Assembly (NCBI GenBank): GCA_039105265.1
Contig: JAPFFF010000020.1
Location: 2,063,001-2,127,000, forward strand
Source: Tritrichomonas musculus
Taxonomy: Eukaryota > Parabasalia > Tritrichomonadida > Tritrichomonadidae
DNA: 64,000 bases
Reading direction: 5' to 3'
The stretch's first letter is position 1, and each line of letters starts with the position of its first letter. The notes under the pieces are model-generated. The model did not search any database. It was given only the letters and a program-made list of their open reading frames with translations, and was not told where the DNA came from. Both the position numbers and the translations under genes were made by a program. This document shows positions 47,398-58,373 of this stretch, piece by piece.

Positions 47398-47446
47398 CTC
47401 TCCGCACTTTTTGAGAGCTTCGCTCTCAAAAAGTGCTCCGAGGAAT
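47394..47446. repeat. Strong hairpin
   Basis: A perfect 15-bp stem, GCACTTTTTGAGAGC paired with GCTCTCAAAAAGTGC (47404-47418 and 47422-47436), has a TTC loop. It is extended by ATTCCTC/GAGGAAT (47394-47400 and 47440-47446) across a TCC/TCC internal bulge. It lies right at the outer edge of the inverted-repeat element and shares its TTTTTGAGAG word. Confidence 0.8.
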
Positions 47447-47680
47447 TTCCAAAATTCAATTAATTATCAAAATTGAGAGGTCTAGTTTTTGGAAGGTAGT
47501 TTAATATCTTGTTTTCTAGCGCATTAAATATAACATAATTAATTGTTTAAATTTATTATCTGTCATTAAGTAAAATATATTAATTATAACCATACTTATT
47601 ATAAATTCGCTAGTTTCGACCTTTCTTGTTTCTCAAAACATATCTATATTTCATATCACATTTCATAGCATTTATAAAAA

Positions 47681-48859
47681 ATGAATTTTGAAGAATTTAT
47701 TGAAAAAAAGAAAAGTATTCAGGTTGCTCTTCTTGAATTTCTTGAAGATGAATCGGATGCAGATGATAAATTTGAAAATTTTGTTAAACTTGTCACAAGT
47801 CAGCAAATAATTAATAATCAACATGAATTCAAAGAATTATTATATTTAATAAACAACATTGTTAACAATCATCATCGCGTTCGAAACTTTATTTGTAAAT
47901 TTGAACGAGTTTTGAGACAATTCAAACAAGAAATCCAAAAATATTTTTCGAATTCAGAAATTTTCAACATTTTCGAAGATAACAAGAGAATCCTTCTATT
48001 TCTTCTTGAAGAAAAAATGATGATAATTGATGAATCCATTTTTTCAATAATTACGAGTTCCGAATATGCCATAAAGAAGTATATTGAATATTTTCAACCA
48101 GAAATCAAACGGTTTGTCACAGAAGAAAACATTGAAAAATACGGCCGCAAGAATAGAACATTAAAAGATTCTGAATTTATCGAGCGAATGAACAAAGAAG
48201 TTGAATCCAAATTCTATGAAAAACGACGAGAAGGAGAAAACGATGATTCTTTGTGTGAACTGATTCGAAACAACGAAATCAAAGAATTTATCAGATTTAC
48301 AGAACAAAGAAATTTGTCACTCGAAATTGACATTAAAAAATCAATTTTTGAAACGAATCAACTTTTAACTTATGGATCTGGTATTAAACTGATTGAATAT
48401 GCATCATTTTATGGCTCGAATGACATCATCAAATACATGGAAAAGCAAGGAGTTGAACTGACATCATCGATGTGGCTTTATGGAATTCACAGTTGTAATG
48501 CAGAACTGATCAGATATCTTGAAGAGAATCATGTTCCACCACCAACAAATGGTTACGAAAGAATTCTTGAAGAATCGATTAAATGTCATCACAACGAAAT
48601 TTCGAACTACATCATCGACAATTTAATGAACGAAGAAGATCTCCAAAATGACATTGAAGACAACTATAATGACAATCTTTATCGATATGCCGTTGAATCT
48701 TACAATTATTGTTTTTTCCCAACAAACATGAAATACAAAAACATGTTTCTTTATTTATGTGAATTTGATTATTACACACTTGTTGAACTTAATCTAAAAG
48801 AATTAACTATTGACATAAATTCAACAATTATAATATCAATCATTTTTATGACATTTTAA
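47681..48859 (+). CDS. Ankyrin/DUF3447-type protein, copy B
   Basis: A 392-residue near-copy of the proteins at 38895 and 52671, with the same helical N-terminus and DUF3447/ankyrin repeats (LIEYASFYGSNDIIKYMEKQ). Differences cluster around residues 125-140 and 225-235. The promoter leader is conserved for about 75 bp upstream with copy C (TTCGCTAGTTTCGAC to the ATG). The frame ends at the same place as copy A. Confidence 0.8.
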   Translation: MNFEEFIEKKKSIQVALLEFLEDESDADDKFENFVKLVTSQQIINNQHEFKELLYLINNIVNNHHRVRNFICKFERVLRQFKQEIQKYFSNSEIFNIFEDNKRILLFLLEEKMMIIDESIFSIITSSEYAIKKYIEYFQPEIKRFVTEENIEKYGRKNRTLKDSEFIERMNKEVESKFYEKRREGENDDSLCELIRNNEIKEFIRFTEQRNLSLEIDIKKSIFETNQLLTYGSGIKLIEYASFYGSNDIIKYMEKQGVELTSSMWLYGIHSCNAELIRYLEENHVPPPTNGYERILEESIKCHHNEISNYIIDNLMNEEDLQNDIEDNYNDNLYRYAVESYNYCFFPTNMKYKNMFLYLCEFDYYTLVELNLKELTIDINSTIIISIIFMTF

Positions 48860-50165
48860 ATCAAAAGCATTCATGAAATTCAAATCTAACTTTTTTCATA
48901 TGATTGAAAAAATGGATTTTTTATGGAATTTAACTCGAACATTTAATTGTACGGCTTTGATTCATGCTGCAATGGAAGGCAATAAAGAAATTGTTGAATT
49001 ATTAATAAGCCAAAAAGGCATTGATATTAATATTAAAACCATTTTAAATCAAAACATTCATAAAATTTAAATCTAACTTTTTTCATGAAATTGAAAAATT
49101 GAATTATTTATGGAATTTAACTCGAACATTTAATTGGACGGCGTTGATTCTTGCTTCAATAGGTGGTCATAAAGAAATTGTTGAATTATTAATAATGCAA
49201 GAAGGCATTGATGTCAACATTCAAAACATTTTAAATCAAAAACATTCATAAAATTCAAATCTAACTTTTTTCAGTCAATTGAAAAATTGAATTATTTATG
49301 GAATTTAACTCGAACATTTAATTCTACGGCGTTGATTTGGGCTGCATTTTATGGCCATAAAGAAATTGTTGAATTATTAATAAACCAAGAAGGTATTGAT
49401 ATCAATATAAAAACCATTTTAAATCAAAATCATTCATGTAATTCAAATCTAACTTTTTTCATGATATTTGAAAATTGAATGATTTATGGAATTTAACTCG
49501 AGCATTAAATGGTACGGCGTTGATTTGGGCTGCAATGGAAGGTTATAAAGAAATTGTTGAACTATTAATAAGCCAAGAAGGCATTGATATCAACATTCAA
49601 GACATTTTAAATCAAAAACATTCATAGAATTCAAATTCAACTTTTTTCATATGATTGAAAAATTGAATTATTTATGGAATTTATCTCGAGCATTTAATAA
49701 TACGTCGTTGATTCTTGCTGCAGAAAAAGGCCATAAAGAAATTATTGAACTATTAATAAGGCAAGAAGGCATTGATATCAACATTCAAAACATTTTAAAA
49801 TAAAAACATTCATAAAATTCAAATCTAACTTTTTTAATGAAATTGAAAAATTGAATTATTTATGGAATTTATCTCGAACATTTAATGATACGGCGTTGAT
49901 TTTAGCTGCAGAAAAAGGCAATAAAGAAATTGTTGAACTATTAATAAGGCAAGAAGGCATTGATATCAACATTCAGGATATTTTAAATCAAAAACATTCA
50001 TAAAATTCAAATCTAACTTTTTTCATTCAATTGAAAAATTGAATTATTTATGGAATTTCAAAAATAAAATATTCATAAAGCTGCCATTGACTATGCAAGA
50101 GTAAGAAAACATCACGAAATTGTTGACCTTCTATCCAAAATATAGATGAAGTCAAATCATTGAAT
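48860..50165 (+). repeat. Ankyrin-unit tandem array B, about 7 units
   Basis: Units recur at 187-188-bp steps (48887, 49074, 49262, 49450, 49638 and so on to 50014). Each encodes one ankyrin repeat with stops between units. Units are more divergent from each other than in array A. The array ends in the same closing half-repeat (KAAIDYARVRKHHEIVDLL). Confidence 0.88.
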
Positions 50166-50309
50166 GAATAATTTTTAAATCATTAATAAACTTTTTTTAA
50201 CATTTATTTTTATATATTTTTTTTATGCATTTCTTACTAAAAAAATAAAAAGTTACATAAATGGATGGAGAGTTTAAAAAATTTTATTCAACAATATAAA
50301 ATTAAATAC

Positions 50310-50515
50310 TCAAAAAGAAAAAAGAGGTGCAAATTCAGATATGAGACCAAGTTCAATTGAATACTTCTTAATTGAATTTGATAACAATTCGAAGTGGTCT
50401 TTGACTTTTTTATTTGGCTTATTGTTCTCATTTATTATTGAGATTGTTGCCTGGAACATCTGTCCTAAAGCTTCTCTGGATGTATTTGAGATCTGACTTG
50501 GTGATCAAGAATATT
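50310..50515 (-). pseudogene. Exportin-7-like gene 3' fragment, copy B
   Basis: About 200 bp matching the 3' end of the gene at 55139-58237. It lacks roughly 60 bases internally relative to that gene (junction near 50480) and ends near 50515. It faces array B, in the same arrangement as the other two copies. Confidence 0.8.
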
Positions 50516-50764
50516 TATGAGAAATGGATTCAAAACTTTTATAAAATTCCAATGATGAGTCAGAAAGAACGATTAGAAGCATTTAGGAAAGGACAAATCA
50601 AATCTTATAAATCAAAAAATCGAACTCAAAGTAGCTCGAATAACCAATCATCAACAAATGACAAAAGCTGCTTACTTCAATCAGTGTTTGCACTTTTGTT
50701 ATTTGGTATTTCAAAAATCATCAAAATTCATCAAAAATTCATCAAATATTTCAGTAAAATATCA
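50516..50764 (+). pseudogene. Unidentified coding fragment
   Basis: After the exportin fragment, an open plus-strand frame reads NIYEKWIQNFYKIPMMSQKE, then ERLEAFRKGQIKSYKSKNRT and a serine/asparagine stretch. It looks like the basic C-terminal end of a host protein. No family was recognised, and the apparent upstream start lies in antisense exportin sequence. Confidence 0.35.
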
Positions 50765-50939
50765 TAATATTTTAAATATTTTTATTTTCATCTGGTTAAC
50801 AATTATAATTTAAAAAAATTTAGAAAAATAACGAATATTAAATACGATTATTTTTCATTTAATTTCTTGAAATTTTTCATTCAATTTCTTGAAATTTTTT
50901 CATTGAAAATTGAATGCTGAAATACAAATTTTTATGGCG

Positions 50940-51996
50940 ATCCATCCCCATCTTATAGCTGTAGTATTGAATTAGGAAATATATATAATTGCTCTAGCCA
51001 ATATATCATAAAATATCGTGGATATAATTGTGTCAAAAATTGTAATTTCGGTTTACAAATTTATTCTGTGAAATCTTTTGAATGCGGGGCTTCAAATACC
51101 AAAATAACACAAATTATATATTTCTAATTGTCTTTTCGATATTAAACCTACAGATACAACATCGCTTTGTACTTTAATTGATTGCGATTCACAAAATCCT
51201 TTAATTGCCTTGTCATTAAACCTCATAGGGATTGACCAATGCCCAGTTCCATCAAGCCATTTTACAGAATCGCAATTATTCACTGCATCATCAGTATTTT
51301 CATTTACAAAATTTTTTTCTCCTTCAAAACAACTTTCATCATCCAAATCATGTACTCCTTCTATTTCATTTTCTCCTTCAGCAAAATTCACAGACTCAAG
51401 CTCTTTTTCAAAATCCAAAGAATTCACCTCTTCTAACCAATTTACAAGGTCAATTTCATTTTCACCTTCTTCTCAATTTACAAAATCAGTTCCATTTTCA
51501 CCTTCTTTTGTAAACGTTCATTCAGATACTTTTTTCAAAGTCAAACTTATTTTCACCATCATTTGACCTTGGACGATGAGCAAACACTTTCACAGCATCT
51601 TTTCCTTTTACACCGTTTTTCACTTTTTCACCAAATGCGACCAAATATCCAGATGGTGTCGATGACTACAAGCATGGACAGGTCTCAGGGAACAGTCCAC
51701 TTGACGTGCCTGCATCGGCTGCTGCAATTGGCACAACTGCTGGTGTTTCATTGGTTTTTATTGTCGTCGCAATTGCCCTCATGTTTCTTTATTTCCAGAG
51801 CAAACAGAAGCACATGAAAAACAAAGATTTCGATTTTTCAGATAGCTTCTTTAGCCACTCCACAGAGGACTCTGAATGATCTTATTCGTATTCTTACTAC
51901 ACTATCGAATACACTTATGTGAGCGACGAAGAGGAGGACTATTCTTACTATACAACTTCAGACATTGAGTCTTCTCTTGCCTCTTTAGATGATTAA
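50940..51996 (+). pseudogene. Host surface protein pseudogene: Cys-rich end, F-T-x-S stalk, TM, cytoplasmic tail
   Basis: Successive plus-strand frames give a cysteine-rich ectodomain end (YSCSIELGNIYNCSSQYIIK; GYNCVKNCNFG), then SLCTLIDCDSQNPLIALSLN, and a stalk of F-[ST]-x-S blocks (FSPSAKFTDSSSFSKSKEF). After a frame change come FTASFPFTPFFTFSPNATKY, a transmembrane helix (AGVSLVFIVVAIALMFLYF) and a Tyr/Ser/Asp-rich tail broken by one TGA (SYSYSYYTIEYTYVSDEEED). This is the layout of trichomonad type-I surface proteins. At least two frame changes and one stop mark it as decayed. The stalk is duplicated at 38384-38668. Confidence 0.75.
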
Positions 51997-52600
51997 CTTT
52001 TTTTTATCCATTTTTATTGTCAAAAGTGGATAATTAAAACTCATGTTATTTTTATGATATAATTAAATATAATTGTACAAAATAGATTTTGTCATTTTTA
52101 CTGAAGTTTAACATTCATAATTTTTTTTTATGCATAAAAATAGGTTAAATCTAGATTTGCTCCACTATTCAGTCTGACTGCTATGTTTTATCATTCAGAA
52201 TTCTTTAAATGAAATCCAAAACGACCCAACAAAACCAGAAAAAGAAAGAAAAAGCACATCATTTTTTTAGATTATTTAGAAATAAACCTTAAATACCGCT
52301 CTGACAAAGCCTTTTTTATTCTCAACTGGATCATCATGGCGATATCCATCATCAATCAAAACATTGGTAAATGTGGCGAGATCTACTCCAATTTATAACA
52401 CATATCATGAATCTGTCTTTTAATTTTTGCTTCTGTTCTTTTATTGTCATAAAGATATAAATAAATATCTTTCAAAAACACCAAATGCCGTTTTTATTAA
52501 AATTGAACCAACTGTTCCAAAAATTGAAAAAAGAAGCATTTAAAGAATGCTTTTGAATCTTGCTATTTATTAACAGATATGAATATTCCATCTTCTTCGC
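51997..52600. other. Intergenic DNA with a possible minus-strand coding remnant
   Basis: Mostly AT-rich. On the minus strand at about 52270-52480, two neighbouring frames read DIYLYLYDNKRTEAKIKRQI and VDLATFTNVLIDDGYRHDDP, then VENKKGFVRAVFKVYF-stop. That looks like the end of a decayed gene. I could not identify it. Confidence 0.35.
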
Positions 52601-52670
52601 TAGTTTCGACCCTTCTTGTTTCTCTAAACGTATCTATATTTCATATCACATTTCATAACATTTGTAAAAA

Positions 52671-53855
52671 ATGAATTTTGAAGAATTTGTTGAAAAAAAG
52701 AAAAGTATTCAGGTTGCTCTTCTTGAATTTCTTGAAGATGAATCGGATGCAGATGATAAATTTGAATATTTTGTTAATCTTGTCACAAGTCAGCAAATAA
52801 TTAATAATCAACATGAATTCAAAGAATTATTATATTTAATAAACAACATTTGGAACAATCATCATCGCGTTCGAAACTTTATTTGTAAATTTGAACGAGT
52901 TTTGAGACAATTCAAACAAGAAATCCAAAAATATTTTTCGAATTCAGAAATTTTCAACATTTTCAAAGATAGCAAGAGAATCCTTCTATTTCTTCTTGAA
53001 GAAAAAATGATGATAATTGATGAATCCATTTTTTCAATAATTACGAGCGACTTTTATTCAATAAAGAATTATTGTGAATATTTTCAACCAGAAATCAAAC
53101 CGTTTGTCACAGAAGAAAACATTGAAAAATACTGCCGCAAGAATAGAATATTAAAAAATGCTGAATTTATTGAACGAATGAACAAAGAAGTTGAATCCAA
53201 ATTCTATGAAAAACGACGAGAAGGAGAAAACGATGATTCTTTGTGTGAACTGATTCGAAACAACGAAATCAAAGAATTTATCAGATTTACAGAACAAAGA
53301 AATTTGTCACTCGAAATTGACATTAAAAAATCAATTTTTGAAACAAACCAACTTTTGGCTGATGAATTTGGTATTCAACTGATTGAATATGCATCATTTT
53401 ATGGCTCGAATGACATCATCAAATACATGGAAAAGCAAGGAGTTGAACTGACATCATCGATGTGGCTTTATGCTATTCACAGTTGTAATGCAGAACTGAT
53501 CAGATATCTTGAAGACAATCATGTTCCACCACCAACAAATGGTTACGAAAGAATTCTTGAAGAATCGATTAAATGTCATCACAACGATATTTCGAACTAC
53601 ATCATTGACAATTTAATGAACGAAGAAGATCTACAAAATAACATTGAAAACAACTATAATGACAATCTTTATCGATATGCCGTTGAATCTTACAATTATT
53701 GTTTTTTCCCAACAAACATGAAATACAAAAACATGTTTTTTTATTTATGTGAATTTGATTATTACACACTTGTTGAACTTTATCTAAAAGAAGGAAACAT
53801 TGACATAAATGCAACAATTATAATATTAATCATTTCAAATGACATTTTAAATTAA
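52671..53855 (+). CDS. Ankyrin/DUF3447-type protein, copy C
   Basis: The 394-residue third copy of the ankyrin protein. It has the same architecture as the genes at 38895 and 47681, with the ankyrin part ending LYLKEGNIDINATIIILII. It is convergent with the complete exportin-7-like gene, so this is probably the ancestral locus from which the other two blocks were copied. The leader with two TCAYW initiator matches is conserved. Confidence 0.8.
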   Translation: MNFEEFVEKKKSIQVALLEFLEDESDADDKFEYFVNLVTSQQIINNQHEFKELLYLINNIWNNHHRVRNFICKFERVLRQFKQEIQKYFSNSEIFNIFKDSKRILLFLLEEKMMIIDESIFSIITSDFYSIKNYCEYFQPEIKPFVTEENIEKYCRKNRILKNAEFIERMNKEVESKFYEKRREGENDDSLCELIRNNEIKEFIRFTEQRNLSLEIDIKKSIFETNQLLADEFGIQLIEYASFYGSNDIIKYMEKQGVELTSSMWLYAIHSCNAELIRYLEDNHVPPPTNGYERILEESIKCHHNDISNYIIDNLMNEEDLQNNIENNYNDNLYRYAVESYNYCFFPTNMKYKNMFFYLCEFDYYTLVELYLKEGNIDINATIIILIISNDILN

Positions 53856-54975
53856 AAACATTCATGATATTCAAATCTAACTTTTTTCATGATATTTAAA
53901 AAATGAATTATTTATGGAATTTAACTCGAATATTTAATTGTACGGCGTTGATTTATGCTGTATTTAAAGGCGATAAAGAAATTGTTGAATTATTAATAAG
54001 CCAAGAAGGCATTGATATCAACATTCAAGACATTTTAAATCAAAAACATTCATAAAATTCAAATCTAACTTTTTTCATATGATTGACAAATTGAATTATT
54101 TTTGGAATTTAACTCGAACATTTAATGATATCGCGTTGATTTGTGCTTCAAATAATGGCCATAAAGAAATTGTTGAATTATTAATAAGCCAAGAAGGCAT
54201 TGATATCAACATTCAAGATATTTTAGATCAAAAGCATTCATAAAATTCAAATCTAACTTTTTTCATTGGATTGCAAAAAATGAATTATTTATGGAATTTA
54301 ACTCGAATATTTAATATTACAGCGTTGATTTGGGCTGTATGGAAAGGCCATAAAGAAATTGTTGAAGTATTAATGAAACAAGAAGGCATTGATATCAACA
54401 TTCAAGACATTTCAATTCCAAAGCATTCATAATATTCAAATCTAACTTTTTTCATGATATTAAAAAAATGAATGATTTTTGGAATTTAACTCGAACATTT
54501 AATCAGACAGCATTGATTATTGCTACAAACAAAGGCCATAAAAAAATTGTTGAACTATTAATAAGCCAAGAAAGCATTGATATCAACATTCAAGACATTT
54601 TAAATCAAAAACATTCATAATATTCAAATCTAATTTTTTTCATTGGATTGCAAAAATTGAATTATTTATGGAATTTATCTCGAACATTTAATCATACAGC
54701 GTTGATTATTGCTGCAAATAATGGCCATAAAGAAATTGTTGAATTATTAATAAGCCAAGAAGGCATTGATATCAACATTCAAGACATTTTAAATCAAAAA
54801 CATTCATAATATTCAAATCTAACTTTTTTCATAGGATTAAAAAATTGAATTATTTACGGAATTTCAAAAATAAAATATTCATAAAGCTGCCATTGACTAT
54901 GCAAGAGGAAGAAAACATCAAGAAATTGTTGACCTTCTATCCAAAATATCGATGAAGCAAAATCATTGAATGAAT
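53856..54975 (+). repeat. Ankyrin-unit tandem array C, about 6 units
   Basis: Units start near 53878, 54066, 54254, 54443, 54631 and 54820 (188-189-bp steps), each coding one ankyrin repeat, with stops or frame changes between most units. It closes with KAAIDYARGRKHQEIVDLLS. Unit order and sequence differ from arrays A and B, so the arrays have been reshuffled since duplication. Confidence 0.88.
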
Positions 54976-55024
54976 AAATTTTAAATCATTAATAAACTTT
55001 TTTTAACATTTATTTTTATTTTTA

Positions 55025-55055
<31 letters not shown>

Positions 55056-55080
55056 CATTTCTTACTAAAAAAGTAAAAAG
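54976..55080. other. T-rich spacer between convergent genes
   Basis: Poly-T of more than 25 bases (about 55025-55052) lies between the ankyrin array and the exportin-like gene. Similar T-runs stand at the same place in copy A (42357-42379) and, weaker, in copy B (about 50205-50223). It is likely a 3'-end region for both genes. Confidence 0.5.
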
Positions 55081-55138
55081 TTACATAAATGGATGGAGAG
55101 TTTCAAAAGTTTTTATTCAACAATATAAAATTAAATAC

Positions 55139-58100
55139 TCAAAAAGTAAAAAGAGGTGTAAATTCAGATATGAGACCAAGTTCAATTGAATACTTCTTAA
55201 TTGAATTTGATAACAATTCGAAGTGGTCTTTGACTTTTTTATTTGGCTTATTGTTCTCATTTATTATTGAGATTGTTGCCTGGAACATCTGTCCTAAAGC
55301 TTCTCTGGAAGACTGATCAAACATGTCGCAAACAGTTTGGAACAGGTGTGCGATGTATTGGAGATCTGACTTGGCGATCAAGAATATAACGCCAGACATG
55401 CAACTGACGACTTTAGAAGAAGCAGAATCAAACAAAGTATTCAAAAGTGCAAGAAGATGAGGTCGAAAACTAGGCCATATTTGAAACAACTTTTTCTGAG
55501 TGAAGAAAAACAACAATTTTTTAAAATTCAAATAAATGTCAAGATCTTTTTCTGAGTACTCATTTTGTAAACCTCTCAAATATATAAAAGTTCTCAAATA
55601 AAAATTCAAAACTACAGGGAAATTGTTATCATTTTGAATCATTTCTGGTGCAAATTGTAAAATTGTATTGAATGAGTTAGAAACGGTTAATAACAAATTT
55701 TTGAATTGACAGTAACTTTCAAACGGCCACCCTTTCAAAATATTGAAATAAATCAAAATTAATTGGTCGATTGTGTCATCGCCGTACATTTTCATGATCC
55801 CAAAATTGGCACTTTTAGACATGATCGAAAAGGCCAAAATTTTCACCATGTAACAAATCACATCATCATTTTTTGGCACATCAGAGCTGACAACCTCATT
55901 CAACAAAAGATACGTTATCTTGATGATTCTGAGACCATCGGAGCTGTAACTTGGCAAGCTCAAATTTTTGCCAATCAACAAATTCATCCAAACACGCAAG
56001 ATTGCCTTGACAACTATTGACTGTTTTGACTGTGCCTTTAGACACTGAATTGTGTGCTCGGAGTGCCTCTGGAGAATCCAGCGGAAAAGGAATGTGTACT
56101 TGTTGCTGCTCGTTGATCCTTTGAGGAGACCGTTTATTTCACGATAAAGGACGAAAACTTCACGTGGATCGGTGAAATTGTGAAGTGATGCGTTGTTGAA
56201 CTTGTTGTCAAAAAACGCAACAAAATCACTAAGTTGTTCATACTCAATTACACTTGCATAGAACTTGTTTAGTTCTGATGCAAGCTTGTATTGTTTCTCA
56301 AGATTTTCAATGGATTCAATTTCAATGAAAAGTGACCGTGATATGAGAAGCTTGAATGTCTCATTCGAATAGATGACACTCGTGAAGAATGATACGTCAT
56401 CATTCAAAACAGAAGTGCTCGGAATGTGACCGCTAAAGAACGATAGGATGGAAAGCATCGTGTCTGGAAAAGGAGCAAAAAGTATCAAGTCTTTTAATAG
56501 TCGACCAAATATGCATTCAAAAGTTTGCTTTTTCTGAACTTTAATGAATTGCAGAATTTCTTCTGAATAAACAAGAGTGTTTTCTAGTGCTAGGAATTTC
56601 TTCACAAAAAGTGAACAAAATTGAATTAAAGCCGATTCAAATAAAATTGAATAGGAACCATATACATTGACTAAACCTGGCTGAATTTCGTCGATTTTAG
56701 TGATCAATACAAATGTCAGTTGAACACACATCGAATAAAATGGAATCGATGAATTGTTCTCTTTGATGATGTCATCAACTGGTCCGTTAAAGAATGAAGA
56801 AACAATCAGGATGATCATTGATGTTCGCATCAAAAAAGCTGGATTGTTTTCCAGTAGTTTTTCTGTGTAAAAGTTCAATATCTCGCTCACAAATTGAATT
56901 GACGGTTCTATTGAAACCTGACAAATAACACCAAGTGAAGTGAAGTCATTAATTAACTGGTCAAAATTCTGAAAAACTTCGGGAAACTCATCAACCGTCA
57001 TATTGGGGGTTATCGATTCAATTATTGAATTAATGTAGCTCTGAAAAATTAAATAAAAACAGTCAGGTTGAACTGAAACCACTTTTTGAATGAAACCGCG
57101 ATCTTTAAACAAAATCCTCCCAAAACGAAGCAAGTTGTTGCATGAGTTGTAAAAAAGTGTCATTGATTGAAACAAAGTCAGTGAAAATTTTTGAATGGTT
57201 GAAATGAAAGTTTGTGACAATTCAACATCAGAATCTTTCTGAGAAACCGATATCAACTTCCCCAATTGAAAAATTAAATTAGTTATTGAAAAAGTTGCAT
57301 TTTCAGAATTATCAAAATTTTCTAAAATTTGAGTCAAACCGTTTTCAATTGAATTGATGAAAACGATAGGTGAAATGCCGATAGATTTCCACGAGCATTT
57401 CGATGCACTTAAAAAGCATCGAATGACATCAATTGCGTCTGTAATATTCATCTCTTGATAAATTTGTAACAAATTTTGAATGAAGGCCAAATTGCCATAA
57501 AATTGAATCATCTCTTTCGGAACTTCAAAATCGAAATCAGGCGCCTCTTTCTCATCCTTATTTATCGTTGCTGATTTCGGATTGAGAAAGTTGAATATGC
57601 TTACAAGTAATTTCAATGCAACAGGAGTTATTAATGGATTTAAATTGAAAGCTTTTTCGGTCGCTTTTTGAAAGAAAAGTGGAATTTGTGAATTTTTGAA
57701 TTTTTCAGTGATTTCATTGATTTTTAATGCTTTGACAACATGCTTCATTGGACTTCTCATTATGTCAATAACTGATGTCATTAGTTTAAGACCAAAAATA
57801 ACGCTCGGTTCTTCCTCACTAGAGACTAATTGTAAAGCAGGATCAAAAGTCGGCGGATTATCAATTGATAGTTCAAAAATAAAACGATATATATATGCAG
57901 CAATGTCGCAACAAGCAGGGCTAATTTTATTACAGGCGATTTCTGGTATTAATGGTCCAATAATTGCAAAATAGGTATTAATTAATTCTTGTAAATTTTG
58001 GAGATTTAGTAAACTGCCTCGTTTTTGTAAAATATCCCGAATTAGGCTAAAAATTATTGTTAAACTATTAATATCTTGCTGATATGTAGGAATATTTAAA

Positions 58101-58237
58101 AATAATCTGGGTAAGTTTGATAAATTACTTTCTATACCATTAATTAAAATAAATTGTTCAGTTCCCTGGGCGTAATCAGGTTGGCGTGTATTTATTATTA
58201 TTTTTTGCAGTATCTGATCAAATTGATCATTTTCCAT
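55139..58237 (-). CDS. Exportin-7/RanBP16-like nuclear transport receptor
   Basis: A 1032-residue, helical-repeat (HEAT-type) protein. The region FSIMSKSANFGIMKMYGDDT, followed by LILIYFNILKGW, lines up well with the conserved exportin-7 block that reads roughly 'vNFGVFrLYGDDaLdnaL...fikLLlsiP'. The preceding part (FLFRWILQRHSEHTIQCLKA, KAILRVWMNLLIGK) fits the same family. The length matches exportin-7 (about 1090). It would carry cargo through the nuclear pore with Ran-GTP. It is the intact source of the two 3' fragments at 42465 and 50310. No intron was seen. Confidence 0.75.
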   Translation of the reverse strand: MENDQFDQILQKIIINTRQPDYAQGTEQFILINGIESNLSNLPRLFLNIPTYQQDINSLTIIFSLIRDILQKRGSLLNLQNLQELINTYFAIIGPLIPEIACNKISPACCDIAAYIYRFIFELSIDNPPTFDPALQLVSSEEEPSVIFGLKLMTSVIDIMRSPMKHVVKALKINEITEKFKNSQIPLFFQKATEKAFNLNPLITPVALKLLVSIFNFLNPKSATINKDEKEAPDFDFEVPKEMIQFYGNLAFIQNLLQIYQEMNITDAIDVIRCFLSASKCSWKSIGISPIVFINSIENGLTQILENFDNSENATFSITNLIFQLGKLISVSQKDSDVELSQTFISTIQKFSLTLFQSMTLFYNSCNNLLRFGRILFKDRGFIQKVVSVQPDCFYLIFQSYINSIIESITPNMTVDEFPEVFQNFDQLINDFTSLGVICQVSIEPSIQFVSEILNFYTEKLLENNPAFLMRTSMIILIVSSFFNGPVDDIIKENNSSIPFYSMCVQLTFVLITKIDEIQPGLVNVYGSYSILFESALIQFCSLFVKKFLALENTLVYSEEILQFIKVQKKQTFECIFGRLLKDLILFAPFPDTMLSILSFFSGHIPSTSVLNDDVSFFTSVIYSNETFKLLISRSLFIEIESIENLEKQYKLASELNKFYASVIEYEQLSDFVAFFDNKFNNASLHNFTDPREVFVLYREINGLLKGSTSSNKYTFLFRWILQRHSEHTIQCLKAQSKQSIVVKAILRVWMNLLIGKNLSLPSYSSDGLRIIKITYLLLNEVVSSDVPKNDDVICYMVKILAFSIMSKSANFGIMKMYGDDTIDQLILIYFNILKGWPFESYCQFKNLLLTVSNSFNTILQFAPEMIQNDNNFPVVLNFYLRTFIYLRGLQNEYSEKDLDIYLNFKKLLFFFTQKKLFQIWPSFRPHLLALLNTLFDSASSKVVSCMSGVIFLIAKSDLQYIAHLFQTVCDMFDQSSREALGQMFQATISIINENNKPNKKVKDHFELLSNSIKKYSIELGLISEFTPLFTF

Positions 58238-58373
58238 TCGTTTTTTATTTATTGAAAAAGTTTAATGTAACCACATTTTTATTTAATTAAATATAACCAT
58301 ATTTTATTTAAAAGAAAAAAAGAAAACACTTTTAAAGAAAACATTTGGATTTGTTCTTTTTATTCAATTAAAA

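Noticed and set aside
51563-51817. Separate 84-residue plus-strand protein
   Set aside because: It is an out-of-frame reading of the surface-protein pseudogene; the neighbouring frame has the TM helix and the tail.
40074-54975. Programmed -1 frameshifting at the A-run of every ankyrin unit
   Set aside because: It would need many consecutive shifts and the site is not a canonical slippery heptamer. Amplification of a defective unit is simpler. Kept only as a curiosity.
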